Notes: generated by a model from the sequence alone, not told the origin. A stretch of 21,641 nucleotides of DNA from Conidiobolus incongruus B7586 (GCA_000697335.1 JNEM01006048.1:1-21641); one strand, 5' to 3'. Numbered from the stretch's first letter, positions 9,780 through 19,890 are shown. Program-made: numbers and translations.

Positions 9780-12700
9780 ATGATCAGATCTAAATTAATA
9801 TTCAATACAAATTATCCTATTAATCTACAACATATTACTCATTCTATCAAATATGTAAAATTTCCACAGTTAGATTATTTAAAGTCAAGATATTTAATTA
9901 GTGGTTCATCTATTGATATAATCAACACAATATCTACTTCAGCTCCTAGAAAACGCGGTAGACCTAAGAAAACATTAACAACTATAATTAATGGTAATTT
10001 ATCGAGCCAATATCAATAATATAACATTGATCCAATATTTAATTGATAGAAGATGAAATAGAAGAAAAAAGCGACAGCCAGACAGAATCCGAAACCATCC
10101 CACCTACTACTACCACAACGCCTGCATATACTAAATTACTGAATTTTGTATCGACATATCAGAGGGAAAACCCAAATCACGTGGCTTTAATCAGAGTGGG
10201 CGATTTTTACGAGGTACATCAAAATATTCTTATTATAAAATAATGACCAATTTATACTATATAATACTATTTTAGCTTTACTTTGATCAAGCTGACATTG
10301 TTGGAAAAATTCTCTGTTTGACCGTAATTACTAAAACTGTCAAGGGAATATCTTTTAGATTTACTGGAATTCCTTCGAGAACGCTCCACCGCCACTTAAA
10401 TACCTTAGTATTGCGTAATAATCTTTGTGTTGCTGTGATTGAGCAGTTTCAAGATCCCAAAACCAAAATATTTCATAGGAAAGTCGATCGTATCTATACA
10501 CCAGGTACTTGGAGTGGTGAGGAGGAAGATGAGCATAGCAGGATTAATAATTACTTACTTTCGATTGCATTGGATCAATCTTTATCTCATAATAATAACT
10601 CAGAGCTAACGAATGGAATTACCGATGCTAATGATGAATTAGCGATGGCTTGGGTTGATTTATCCACTGGTGACTTCTGGGTAGGAACTACGAAATTGAA
10701 AGATTTTCATTATGAATTAGCTCGCCTTCGACCTAAAGAGATTGTACTTAGTGAAAAATTGATGGAACATCCAGTTTTAACGCGTAACTTTAAGTCTTGG
10801 CCATCTATTATCACATACGAACCAGATTCAACTTACGATAAATATTGTTATGATAATACCTTAAATTACTTGAGAAATCAATTAGCTCAGTTTACTTCTT
10901 TAGAAAATAGCGCAGGTATAGGCTTATTAAACTATATTGAAAAAACTCAGGGCGGAAGACCTTTGGATTTAACTTTGCCTCTGAAAGGAGATTCCGAGCA
11001 TCGCATGAAAGTTAATCTTACAACAATGAGAAGTTTGGAGTTATTTGAAACTCAATTAACTGAAAACTCAAATATGTCTCCCACTTCCCTAAAGAATACA
11101 CGTGTGACATGTCAGAATTCTTTATTCCATCTACTTGACCAATGTCAAACCAGAGGTGGTTCACGATTGTTAGCTGAAAGGCTAACTTCACCCTCTACCA
11201 ATCTCAGTGAAATTGAAGATCGATTAGACCTCATCGAATTTTTTGTTCAAAACCCTCATCTCCTTTCCCAAATCCAGCAACAACTCAAAGGAATTAAAGA
11301 TCCTCCTCGTCTTTTACAACGTATCAGTATGGGTCAATCCCATCCTAGAGACCTATTAGATTTGCAGCGTTGTTTATCACTCTTCCACTCTATCAAAGAA
11401 ATACTCTCAAATTTTGTCGATAATAACAATGCACCCAAATCAGTTATCTCCTTATTTGACCAAATCGATGAATTCGATACCTTACAAGAAAGAATTAACT
11501 CAACAATTCAACCACCTCCTGACAGCATTGACGATCAATTAGAGACAAATCAGTCCTGGATCAATCCCACTTTTAATGATGAATTGGTGGAATTGCACAA
11601 CCAGAGGAGTCAATTGAATCAAAATCGAGCTGATATGGAAAACGAATTACAATTCTTTTCAGGTAAAAAATTAACATTGATTTTTTAAATAAATTATCAA
11701 CTATGTTAATAGGCCTTAAGTCTCTGAAATTATTATCCAACAATTTATTGGGTCAATACCTCGAAATACAGACCAAAGATAGGGAAAAATTCATGAATTA
11801 TGTGGAATCTGCCAAACTGCAAATCACACCTTTCCAATCCCTTAAAGGCAAGACGCGATACTATTTCAAGCCATGGACGAAATTAGCCATTAAACAGCAA
11901 GAAAATGAGCAATTAATCAATCGGACGGAGCAAACTATTTATCAAGATTTAATCGATGATATATCCCTCTACTCCGGTAGAATTCTCATTAATTTTCGGT
12001 TGATCGCTCAGATTGATTTGGGAGCTACTATGGCACAACTTTCGAATCAGTACCACTTGACAAGACCTAAATTTGTCCTGGAGCCAACTATTCATATTAA
12101 GGGCGGCAGACATTTGGCTGTCGAGCGAAGCTTAATGGATAAAATGGTCAACTTTGTGAGGAACGATTGCTATTTAACAGGTCTTCGAAGCTCTAAATCC
12201 ATTTCACCCAAAAATACATGGATTATCACTGGCCCAAATATGGGTGGCAAAAGTACATTTTTGCGACAAACTGCCCTTATTTCGATCATGGCCCAATCTG
12301 GTCTCTTTGTGCCTGCAGAAGTTGCAGAATTGGGTATTGTCGATCAAGTGTTTTCTCGAATTGGATCCGCTGACCATTTAACTCTAAACAAATCAACATT
12401 TTTCTTAGAGATGGAAGAAACTGCTCACATTCTTAACAATGCGACACATCGATCTCTAGTCATTATCGATGAAATCGGTCGTGGTACATCCTCAGATGAG
12501 GGATTAGCATTAGCTTACTCCATCTTATATCGTCTACACGTTCAAATTGGATGTTTGACTCTATTCGCAACTCATTTTCACCAATTGGCTGAGCGTACTA
12601 ACAAAGAGTTGCCTGGAGTTATACCTTACTATTCAACTATTAAAGAAGATGAAGAAGGGTATACCTATTTCCACAAACTCAAATTAGGTGTATCGATTAC

Positions 12701-13075
12701 ATCCCACGCAGTTCGTGCAGCCCAGTTAGCTTCCATGCCGCAGGATGTGATCTTAATGGCTGAAAATATTCTCAAAACTAAGAAATTTTCACAATCTGCA
12801 AGTGATATAATACCCCAAAATACTAATTACAACAATGATCAAGAGCATAATACACAACAGTTACAAGTAATTACACCTGATTAACATTTTTGAACTAAAT
12901 TAACATTCAATTAATTAGGAAATGAAAACTTTAATAGAATCTATAGATTTTGACAAGATGAGTATAACTAAAGGTAACTACTCAAAATTATAAATCTTTG
13001 ACCATAAATTAATATTTTTTAATAGTTCAAAAATTAATTAACCAATTAAAAGTAGAAGTTAAAAATTGGAAATAA
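9780..13075 (+). CDS. MSH1: Mitochondrial DNA mismatch-repair protein MSH1 (MutS homologue, six exons)
   Basis: A MutS-family ATPase, inferred to act on mitochondrial DNA. Exons: 9780-9993, 10050-10213, 10276-11662, 11713-12866, 12919-12973, 13026-13075; introns are 56, 62, 50, 52 and 52 nt, all GT-AG. They sum to 3024 nt, 1007 residues plus stop (yeast Msh1 is 959). Residues 1-30 are basic and free of acid, like a mitochondrial presequence. APRKRGRPKK (55-64) is an AT-hook. The mismatch-binding Phe-X-Glu motif is GDFYE (122-126), with the intron directly after it, then LYFDQAD. Connector and lever/clamp domains follow. The ATPase has Walker A GPNMGGKST (762-770), Walker B IIDEIGRGTSSDEG (Asp841-Glu842) and FATHFHQL. 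The frame runs into a stop at 12884, but a GTAATT donor at 12867 leads to two small exons encoding ESIDFDKMSITKVQKLINQL, resembling the C-terminal D-x-D-x-M helix of MutS proteins. Start ATG is the first in frame. Confidence 0.94.
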
Positions 13076-13368
13076 TTTTTAATAAATAGTATTGCAAATT
13101 TTAAAATTTTGATATTTAATCAATAAATGTATGATGAACTAAATAAAAAATTTTAATTCATTTGGATTTGATATTTTTTCTACAAATTAATTAAAATTCA
13201 ATAGTAATAAAAACTACAAAGTGCTTTAAATAGTAAAATTAAAAATTGGGGTAAATATTTAATTTGGATCATTATCCTAGTTTCTATTAAATTTAAATCT
13301 AATTTTAACATAACATCCGAATGATGTATTGAAATAATACCTCATTGAATATATTGGATAAAAAAGTC

Positions 13369-13819
13369 TTACAATTTGGCTAACAGACAATAATTAATAA
13401 AATTCAATTGAAAATCATCTTCATCCAATTCAGTGCCCGACTCTTCCAATAAACCCAATTTTTTGAGAAAATTATAATACGATTCCATTAAAGTATCAAT
13501 TTCATAAAATGCCAAATAATTGAAATGGACAAAAACCAAAATTATGATATAATTCTCTATTGTTAGAGAATAGTTCACATTAATTAAAACTTTTTCACAT
13601 AGAATTTTCAAATTAGTTAGGATATATTAATTAAAAAAATTACAATCAATAGCTTAAATTTTCAATTTTTTTTTGATCCATTACGATATAAATGTTATTA
13701 TACTTAGTTCCCAAGTACCTATCCCTATAAATTACATTACAAAATTAATTTTTCACTCTTCTCCCCAATAATAGAAAATAATCCTCCTTGACAAATACAG
13801 GAATTCTAGCACCCATCAT
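13369..13819 (-). CDS. Candidate small spliced gene, unidentified; exon joins not settled
   Basis: The minus strand is open from 13611 to a stop at 13369. Its second half is convincingly protein-like (FYEIDTLMESYYNFLKKLG, then LLEESGTELDEDDFQLNFIN). It has no ATG at its 5' side, so an upstream exon is needed. About 200 bases upstream an ATG pair at 13819/13816 opens MMGARIPVFVKEDYFLLLGR before a stop, about 50 bases downstream of a TATATAAAC box. A GTGAAA donor at 13756 could join this in frame to AAT at 13554 through a 202-nt intron, or via a tiny middle exon. Neither matches the usual 50-60 nt intron size, so the model is provisional. The product would be roughly 80-100 residues. It is tail-to-tail with MSH1, 293 bases away. 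I do not recognise the family. Confidence 0.35.
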
Positions 13820-13868
13820 GAATTAGTTGAATATATCAAAATCGAATTTTGGAGTGTTGCCAACGTGT

Positions 13869-13877
13869 TTATATAAT
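13869..13877 (-). promoter_or_regulatory. TATA-like box, TATATAAAC
   Basis: On the minus strand TATATAAAC lies about 50 bases before the ATG pair at 13819/13816, a normal distance for a TATA element. It supports a minus-strand transcription start here, in a patch that is less AT-rich than its surroundings. Confidence 0.35.
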
Positions 13878-14707
13878 AGATTGAGAGTTTGGTGACAACC
13901 TTTTTAAATTGCTGCTACTTTTTTTGGTGATTTTTCAAATTGTATGAGATAAGCTGTCAACTTTTTAGGAATAGTCGTAGTCTATTCCCACTATATGCAT
14001 TAATTGACAGAAATAGTCACGGTTCTCAAATCAGTGCATCTTTTAGTATAGATTTTAGATATACGAAATTCATTTATAAATCATAGATATTAACTTCAAT
14101 TTATAGTTGTTTAATTAAATTACTTTTATATTTTATCATTGACAATATATTAACCAATTGTATTATAAATTTGATCATGTTGAAATCGGATATCTATTAA
14201 ATATCTCTTCATTTTCCAATGGTATCAAAATTATAATTAATTAGTAATTAAAATTATATATAATAATATAATAATATAATAATATAATTATGAAATTAAA
14301 TTATTTTAGATAGATATCATTAATAAATTAAGCTAGATATTTGTCCAATTATTTTTCATTTAAGATTTTATATAGTAAAATATTTTATTATGTTTACATT
14401 TAAAATCAATCCTAAGAGGATCATTAGTTTATCATTACTGATTAGAATAATCAAATCAATATGTTATATTATTTTAGATTAAATTAACAAAATATTAAAA
14501 ATATATCAATCAATTCGAAAACTAATAACTTTGCGTGTATCTGGAGTAGCTTTGAATTATAAAAATTTACTAAATTTATAAGCAGAATTTAATCCAAATT
14601 CAAGTTTTATCGTTTAGAATGAACCAAACATTGCTAATTAAAAATTAATAAAGTTGATGTAGAAATAAATGATAATTTGTGATTATTAAAACATTTTCCA
14701 TAAATGT
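13878..14707. other. Spacer downstream of CWC22, no gene seen
   Basis: AT-rich with frequent stops on both strands. The first part (13880-14040) is less AT-rich and probably forms the promoter of the minus-strand candidate gene at 13369-13819. It includes an 8-bp tandem repeat at 14261-14288. The end is the CWC22 3' UTR. Confidence 0.5.
14261..14288. repeat. TAATAATA tandem repeat, 3.5 copies
   Basis: An 8-bp unit TAATAATA is repeated without error three and a half times in AT-rich intergenic DNA. Confidence 0.8.
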
Positions 14708-16612
14708 TTATCTTCTTGAGCTATATCTAGATCTCGATCTGGAAGGAGGAGTTCTGGATCCAGAGGAAAGTGATCTCGATCTAGATCTTCTGGGGGAACG
14801 AGAGCGAGAACGACGACGTCGATAACTAACGGAACTAGATCTCGAATCTGATTCCGAAGCAGAGTCGCTGTCACTGGCGCTGCTGCTGTCGGTGTCACTA
14901 CCGGAACTGTCGGAATCGCTTTCTTCCTCCCTCCTCCTCTGAGCTTCTTCAATCACCTTCTGCAAGTGAGCTCTCAACTCTTCGGTCAATGCACCGAGGC
15001 CAATACTCGTGAAGTAATTAATGGCGAATCGCGTGTTTTTGGGCGTATCGGTGGGGAACATGCCTTTGAAGGCGTCTTGAAATTCAGGATCCTTGAATCT
15101 AGCGTTCAATTTAGAGATTCCGATAAATTCAACGATCTCGTTGAGTAAAATCTTCAAGAAGATACGAGATGCTGATGTAGTAGTGTCTTCAGAGAGTTGA
15201 ACGATAGAAAACACGGGCCATGGGATGGCGTCGGTGGCTAAAAGATGGCCGAAGAATTTGGCAATGATGCGGAGACGGTTAGTTTCGTAACGATGTACAT
15301 TCTGGAAAATATCGATGAATACTGCTTCGAAATGCTCGGACCACTTGTATTGGAGTCGACAGAAACGTTCACCCAAGAGACCATAGAATTTGTTGTAGGT
15401 ACGTTCTTGAGAGGCACACTCGACAATCATATTACAGAATTCGGTTTCGTCCTCAGGCTGGAGTTGGATTTTGAGTAATTTGTGGGCACATTCTTCGAAA
15501 TCAGCACTGGATTTGATAGTTAGGTAAATACTACGACGTAGATTGATCAAATTGGTTCCTGTCTTATCGTGGATTTCGACGGTTTTGTTAGTGTCGACAG
15601 GTTCTTCATCGCTTTCATCTTCTTCAGATCCACTTTCATCTTCTTCATCCTCGTCGTCTTCATCATCGCCCAAAATTTCTCTTCTAATTTCAGCGTACCT
15701 TTCTTCGTTTTCTTCATAGTCTGGATCGTACTTAAATGCGGATAATTCTTCGTGAGGGTTGACTTCATCATCGTCCAATTCGATATTGTGGGTGATTTGA
15801 TCTTCCTCCTCAACCAGATCGAGTTCAGTAATAATACTTGGATGATCTTTAAATTTATCGCGACGAATTTGGAACAACACTTCGATCATATATTGAATTC
15901 TTTTATCAACATCACCTTCGTGAAGAATAGCTCTGAATCTTTCAAATACAGCATTAGTACCCTTGGGAGACACTTCAGATAAATACTGACCACATTCCTT
16001 CATAAATCCAACAGCAATTTCGACAGAGTCGTCAGTAGGTTTTTGAAGTAACAAAGCCAAAATTTGTAATGCTAAAATTTCATGCACCAATTGATGATTG
16101 ATCAAATGCGCCAAAAATGTCAAATTAGCCAAACAGATAGGCTTATCGTTTCTCCTGTAAGCTCTACGGAACTGATGGATCAAGCGGAATAGTAACAATC
16201 TGCCAATATCGGGCAATTTAGAGTTGATAACACCAATCAACGACGCGTAGACGGGAGTAAAAGGGATCGAATTAAACTGAGCTTTCATTAATGACCTACA
16301 TAACAATCCTTGGCCCCTTATTAAATTCTCTTGAAACAATTCTGGAATAATTTCTTTAATATTGGACGTATTCACTTTGTTGATAAGCCCATTAATGGAT
16401 TTTTTGAGAGCCTCCCAACTCATGCGCTGATAATCCTCACTCTTTTTATCCTTAATTTGTTCTTGCAACATTCGTAACTTGGCGGGAGGTATGTAAGCAC
16501 CACCAGTTCTGAATAATATATTCATGTTGTTGCTACTGGCATTTGAAGGTTGGGAAGGTTCGTCAATTTGCGTAGTTGCCGGTCTTTTTAAACTATTATC
16601 TCTACTGGGCAT
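14708..16612 (-). CDS. CWC22: Pre-mRNA-splicing factor CWC22 (MIF4G/MA3/RS protein)
   Basis: A spliceosomal protein that, in studied homologues, escorts eIF4A3 to the spliceosome for exon-junction-complex assembly and is needed for the first splicing step. The 634-residue protein is complete in one exon. GGAYIPPAKLRMLQEQI (37-53) and MSWEALKKSINGLINKVN (64-81) open the MIF4G domain (about 64-250), which contains PTDDSVEIA and DKRIQYMIEVLF. An acidic Asp/Glu region spans about 268-338. The MA3 domain (about 345-470) includes SSADFEECAHKLLK and ETNRLRIIAKFF. The conserved NTRFAINYFTSIGLG follows (526-540), then an SD/SR-rich C-terminus (565-634) with RS dipeptides. Human CWC22 is about 908 residues and yeast 577; this body resembles the human one closely. 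The ATG at 16612 gives the normal N-terminus. It is in tandem behind the FAD gene with a 344-base gap. Confidence 0.97.
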   Translation of the reverse strand: MPSRDNSLKRPATTQIDEPSQPSNASSNNMNILFRTGGAYIPPAKLRMLQEQIKDKKSEDYQRMSWEALKKSINGLINKVNTSNIKEIIPELFQENLIRGQGLLCRSLMKAQFNSIPFTPVYASLIGVINSKLPDIGRLLLFRLIHQFRRAYRRNDKPICLANLTFLAHLINHQLVHEILALQILALLLQKPTDDSVEIAVGFMKECGQYLSEVSPKGTNAVFERFRAILHEGDVDKRIQYMIEVLFQIRRDKFKDHPSIITELDLVEEEDQITHNIELDDDEVNPHEELSAFKYDPDYEENEERYAEIRREILGDDEDDEDEEDESGSEEDESDEEPVDTNKTVEIHDKTGTNLINLRRSIYLTIKSSADFEECAHKLLKIQLQPEDETEFCNMIVECASQERTYNKFYGLLGERFCRLQYKWSEHFEAVFIDIFQNVHRYETNRLRIIAKFFGHLLATDAIPWPVFSIVQLSEDTTTSASRIFLKILLNEIVEFIGISKLNARFKDPEFQDAFKGMFPTDTPKNTRFAINYFTSIGLGALTEELRAHLQKVIEEAQRRREEESDSDSSGSDTDSSSASDSDSASESDSRSSSVSYRRRRSRSRSPRRSRSRSLSSGSRTPPSRSRSRYSSRR

Positions 16613-16956
16613 ATTTAAAAATAAAAATTTATCTTAATGAAAATAAATTATAACTATTTATGAACTTATAATTTAAATATACTTTTTAAAAAAAAACTTA
16701 ACCTTAATATTTTCTCTTAGATTAAATGAATTTTAATTATTATTTTTTGTGGAGTTAGAGATTAATTCTAATTTTATAATTAATAAATCTTTTTATATTA
16801 TTATGGGATTAATATAAAATCAATTTAAAATCTTTTAATTATTAAATAGGGGTGAGAATAAAAATTAGTATTTGTTTTAAAATTTGAGTATATCTTGTTA
16901 AGTTACAAATAGAGTTAATATTAAACGCTGTAAATTTAATAAAATAATATATAAAA
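16613..16956. other. Intergenic gap, CWC22 promoter and upstream gene 3' end
   Basis: 344 bases, AT-rich, no coding signal. It must hold the CWC22 promoter and the 3' UTR of the FAD-dependent oxidoreductase gene. No clear TATA box stands out from the AT background. Confidence 0.5.
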
Positions 16957-18630
16957 TTAATTTTTATTAATTGGACGTTTGATATGGAGGATATGAATTA
17001 ATGATTGAATTATAGTAGCCATGACGAGGCGAAGGGTGTTAATCAAAATAAACATTAGGATAATGAGTGGTTGAAGGGATTCCGTTGCCAGTATCCAATC
17101 CATAATATTCATAAAACCTAGGACGAATAATTGATAGACGTAAGAATTCTGCTGGAATTGAGTTTTCATGAAAGAATAATAAGTATCTGTGAGATTTTGA
17201 CCAGATTTAGCACCCGGTATCGAGAATTGATTCACTGGGTGATGTGGATCCGATTCCGATATCCATGTAGAAGACGCTCCTAAAGCCTTGGCGATTCGGA
17301 CAGAGTTGGCGACACACCCCTCTAGGAGTGGAACTCCTGGAAATGTGTATGATCCTACTACCCAAATATTGTCCTGACCCTGCAATTTATCCAACTCGTC
17401 AAGTTTCTTTTCGGATTTAGGATCAAAATATGCCCTCCACAGTATTCCAGATTTGTAAGTGAGATCCTTGCTGATCGGAACCAATGGGTTAGTCGTTTGG
17501 ATCACTGGAATTTCGCCCTTGATATGGGGTTGTGAGATATTGATGCATGTATGTGCCATAGATGATGAATAATCATAAGGATCATTGGGGTTACATGGTG
17601 AATCTGTTGTAATGGATCCCTGTTCAATATATTCTTGATCGATGAAAATGTTATTGGATGCCCAGTCGGATTTGGACTGAGGCATACAAGATAGGTCTGA
17701 GTGAGTAGTCACTTTAACAGGAATACATTGAATTTCACTCAATAGGGAAGAAAGGGAAGTCGACTGATGTTTTAGGAGTTGATGCGCTTGGGCAGGAGGC
17801 GTTGCGATGACGACATCGTCATATGATGTCGCAGTTCCATCATCTGCAGTAATTAAAATTTTCTTATCACCATTAACCTTAGTTCGAATCGACTTTACAC
17901 CAATTGGAATAAGCTTAATTCTAGGGTGATCCAAAAGTTTCTGACATAGTACACGAACGCCTCCTTTAACCTTATAATGAGTATTAGACAATAAGCCCAC
18001 GTTAAAATAATCTACAATAATTTTAGCAGGATAAGCCTCTACATCTTTAATAGAACAAGTCAGTATTGATGCCAAATAAGGGATCAACAACGACCTAATG
18101 AATTCTTTGGAAAATCTGCGCTTTGTCAAAAATTCCATTAAACTTTCATCCATATCCTTCAAAGATCCCGTGAATTTCAGTTGAAGAGCTAAAGAATAGA
18201 ATCTCAAGCATTCTAATCCCAACTTTAAAGAATTGAACCGTATATCATTCAAATTCCATAGTGATGTAGATTGAATACTCAAATATTCAAAGATTTTATG
18301 TTTGATTTTTATATCGGTATTGTTAAACTTTTCATAGGAAAATACGTTGATATAAGCTTTGGCTTCGACTAACTCGACATTGAAGTGATTCACTAAGCTC
18401 ATCAAGTTGGGATAGTAGTGCGGGGAGATCATTCGCATAGGAGCATCCACCTGGTGAATTGAAGGTACCTCCCCAGCACTGAAATTAATATCCACAGATT
18501 GAGCACTCATACCTATGCATCCCGACTTCTCATAGATCTCTACTTGAAATTCATCGGATTGAGCAAGTAAATGAGCCACTGTCAGCCCAGCTAACCCAGA
18601 ACCTATAACAGCAACTCTTTTCATATTCAA
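16957..18630 (-). CDS. FAD-dependent amine-oxidase-like oxidoreductase with hydrophobic C-terminal tail
   Basis: A 557-residue single-exon flavoprotein of the amine oxidase/phytoene-desaturase fold, closest in feel to fungal FAD/NAD(P)-binding proteins related to COG2907. The Rossmann FAD-binding motif GSGLAG (Gly10, Gly12, Gly15) is followed by an acidic IYEKSG strand end (32-37). VDAPMRMISPHYYPNL (61-76) is typical of this fungal group. KGGVRVLCQKL (222-232) and VVIATPPAQAHQLL (273-286) are conserved flavoprotein segments. The C-terminal FAD motif is NIWVVGSYTFPGVPLLEGCV (421-440). Residues about 497-513 and 519-546 are strongly hydrophobic and look like one or two membrane helices ending in a basic tail, so tail anchoring to a membrane is likely. 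The substrate is unknown. ATG 18630 is used; Met3 is an alternative. A TATAAATA lies at 18675-18668. Confidence 0.88.
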   Translation of the reverse strand: MNMKRVAVIGSGLAGLTVAHLLAQSDEFQVEIYEKSGCIGMSAQSVDINFSAGEVPSIHQVDAPMRMISPHYYPNLMSLVNHFNVELVEAKAYINVFSYEKFNNTDIKIKHKIFEYLSIQSTSLWNLNDIRFNSLKLGLECLRFYSLALQLKFTGSLKDMDESLMEFLTKRRFSKEFIRSLLIPYLASILTCSIKDVEAYPAKIIVDYFNVGLLSNTHYKVKGGVRVLCQKLLDHPRIKLIPIGVKSIRTKVNGDKKILITADDGTATSYDDVVIATPPAQAHQLLKHQSTSLSSLLSEIQCIPVKVTTHSDLSCMPQSKSDWASNNIFIDQEYIEQGSITTDSPCNPNDPYDYSSSMAHTCINISQPHIKGEIPVIQTTNPLVPISKDLTYKSGILWRAYFDPKSEKKLDELDKLQGQDNIWVVGSYTFPGVPLLEGCVANSVRIAKALGASSTWISESDPHHPVNQFSIPGAKSGQNLTDTYYSFMKTQFQQNSYVYQLFVLGFMNIMDWILATESLQPLIILMFILINTLRLVMATIIQSLIHILHIKRPINKN

Positions 18631-18667
18631 AATTCAATTATTAAGAACTCAACTGTTCCACATTAAT

Positions 18668-18675
18668 TATTTATA
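18668..18675 (-). promoter_or_regulatory. TATA-like box, TATAAATA
   Basis: TATAAATA on the minus strand, 37 bases before the ATG of the FAD-dependent oxidoreductase gene. In DNA this AT-rich the motif alone is weak evidence; the position supports it. Confidence 0.3.
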
Positions 18676-18860
18676 AGCTTATTACTTCAAATTCTTATAT
18701 TATGGTTTATTAAATTCATCATACAGAATTCAATTTAATGAACGCATTCTGTTGAAAATACCGCAATTTAATTACTCACTTGTAACACTTGAAATGGCCC
18801 TAAAAATAATCTAAATATAATTATATCAAATTCAGAATCAATTCTAATATATTGGTCTCG

Positions 18861-18949
18861 AATGTGGCATCTAGTAAAGAGGCTCTAATTAGCTTTGCTA
18901 TCAATTTCAATTTGAACAAATGCCATCTAATAAATAGCGTCTATAATTA
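18861..18949. repeat. Degenerate direct repeat of about 30 bp, two copies
   Basis: Copy 1 (18861-18891) and copy 2 (18919-18949) share the pattern AATG..(G/C)CATCTA.TAAA.AG.(C/G)TCTA.ATTA with a few substitutions and small gaps. They lie 230-320 bases upstream of the FAD gene start. Confidence 0.45.
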
Positions 18950-19632
18950 AAAGGTATTGGGGCTTCATGGAAAAACTTTTAAGTTTCACAGATTTTAAAA
19001 TAGTTAAAATAATTTAATTTAAATGGTTGAATTATTGAATTTTTTTCTAATTTTGAATTATAAATATAAAATATTACTTTAAGAAAAAACTATCAATATT
19101 ATTAAATAATTTTTTTAATGAAGTTGATTTGTAATATGTAATATATAATATATTTACATATTTTTTCTGTTTTTATAATATTAAAATTCAAAATTAATAT
19201 ATAATTAAATTAATTAAATAATTTTATTGTTCCCATAATTTTAAACAAAAATTTATAAACTAATTTAGTAATAATTCTAAAAAAAATTCCTAAAAATATT
19301 GTTTAAAAAAATTTTTAAGTAATAATCCGAGATTTTGACAAAATTATCGGATTATTAATTGGTCAAGATTGAAATTGGATTTTTTATTTAAATTTTCGGG
19401 ATGTTAATAATAAATAAAATGGTAATTAATTTGTATCACTGAAGACATTTCATAAAATTTTTAGTTTTGATCAACCATTTTGACATCATTAATAAATATA
19501 TATATCAACAATTAATCTTAGTTAGATTCTATATTATATAATATTTTCTATGTTAGATAGCCTTCTAATAAGTCATTATTTGGATTTACAATGTAGCAAA
19601 TTTGTAATTTATCATTCAAAATAGTATAATAC

Positions 19633-19890
19633 TTTTTTGTATATTAGCATTAAGGATATGAACAACTTGATCAAAATATTAGCCTATAGCCATAATACAA
19701 CCACCATTATCAATGCAACTACAAGTCAATTGACCAAAGTCAATCTCTTTCAATTCATCAAAATCTTGGATAATTTGCCAAATTAATCATCAATTAAACC
19801 ATAAATTTTAATCATGAACCTCACACCGAAAGCGTAAAATCAAGCAATAATCACCAATCCTACAATGACTTTCCAAATAAAACCAGTATA
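19633..19890 (-). pseudogene. Possible relic of a protein gene, unidentified
   Basis: Two overlapping minus-strand frames show protein-like segments interrupted by stops. The upstream one is hydrophobic (KVIVGLVIIA, then FYAFGVRFMIKIYGLIDD). The downstream one reads LIWQIIQDFDELKEIDFGQ and then LTCSCIDNGGCIMAIG. No GT-AG pair of the local type would remove the breaks. The stretch is visibly less AT-rich than its surroundings. This suggests a gene that has lost function, but no family was recognised and chance is not excluded. Confidence 0.25.

Noticed and set aside
14966-15982. Several open frames antisense to or overlapping CWC22
   Set aside because: Shadows of the CWC22 coding sequence; none has independent support.
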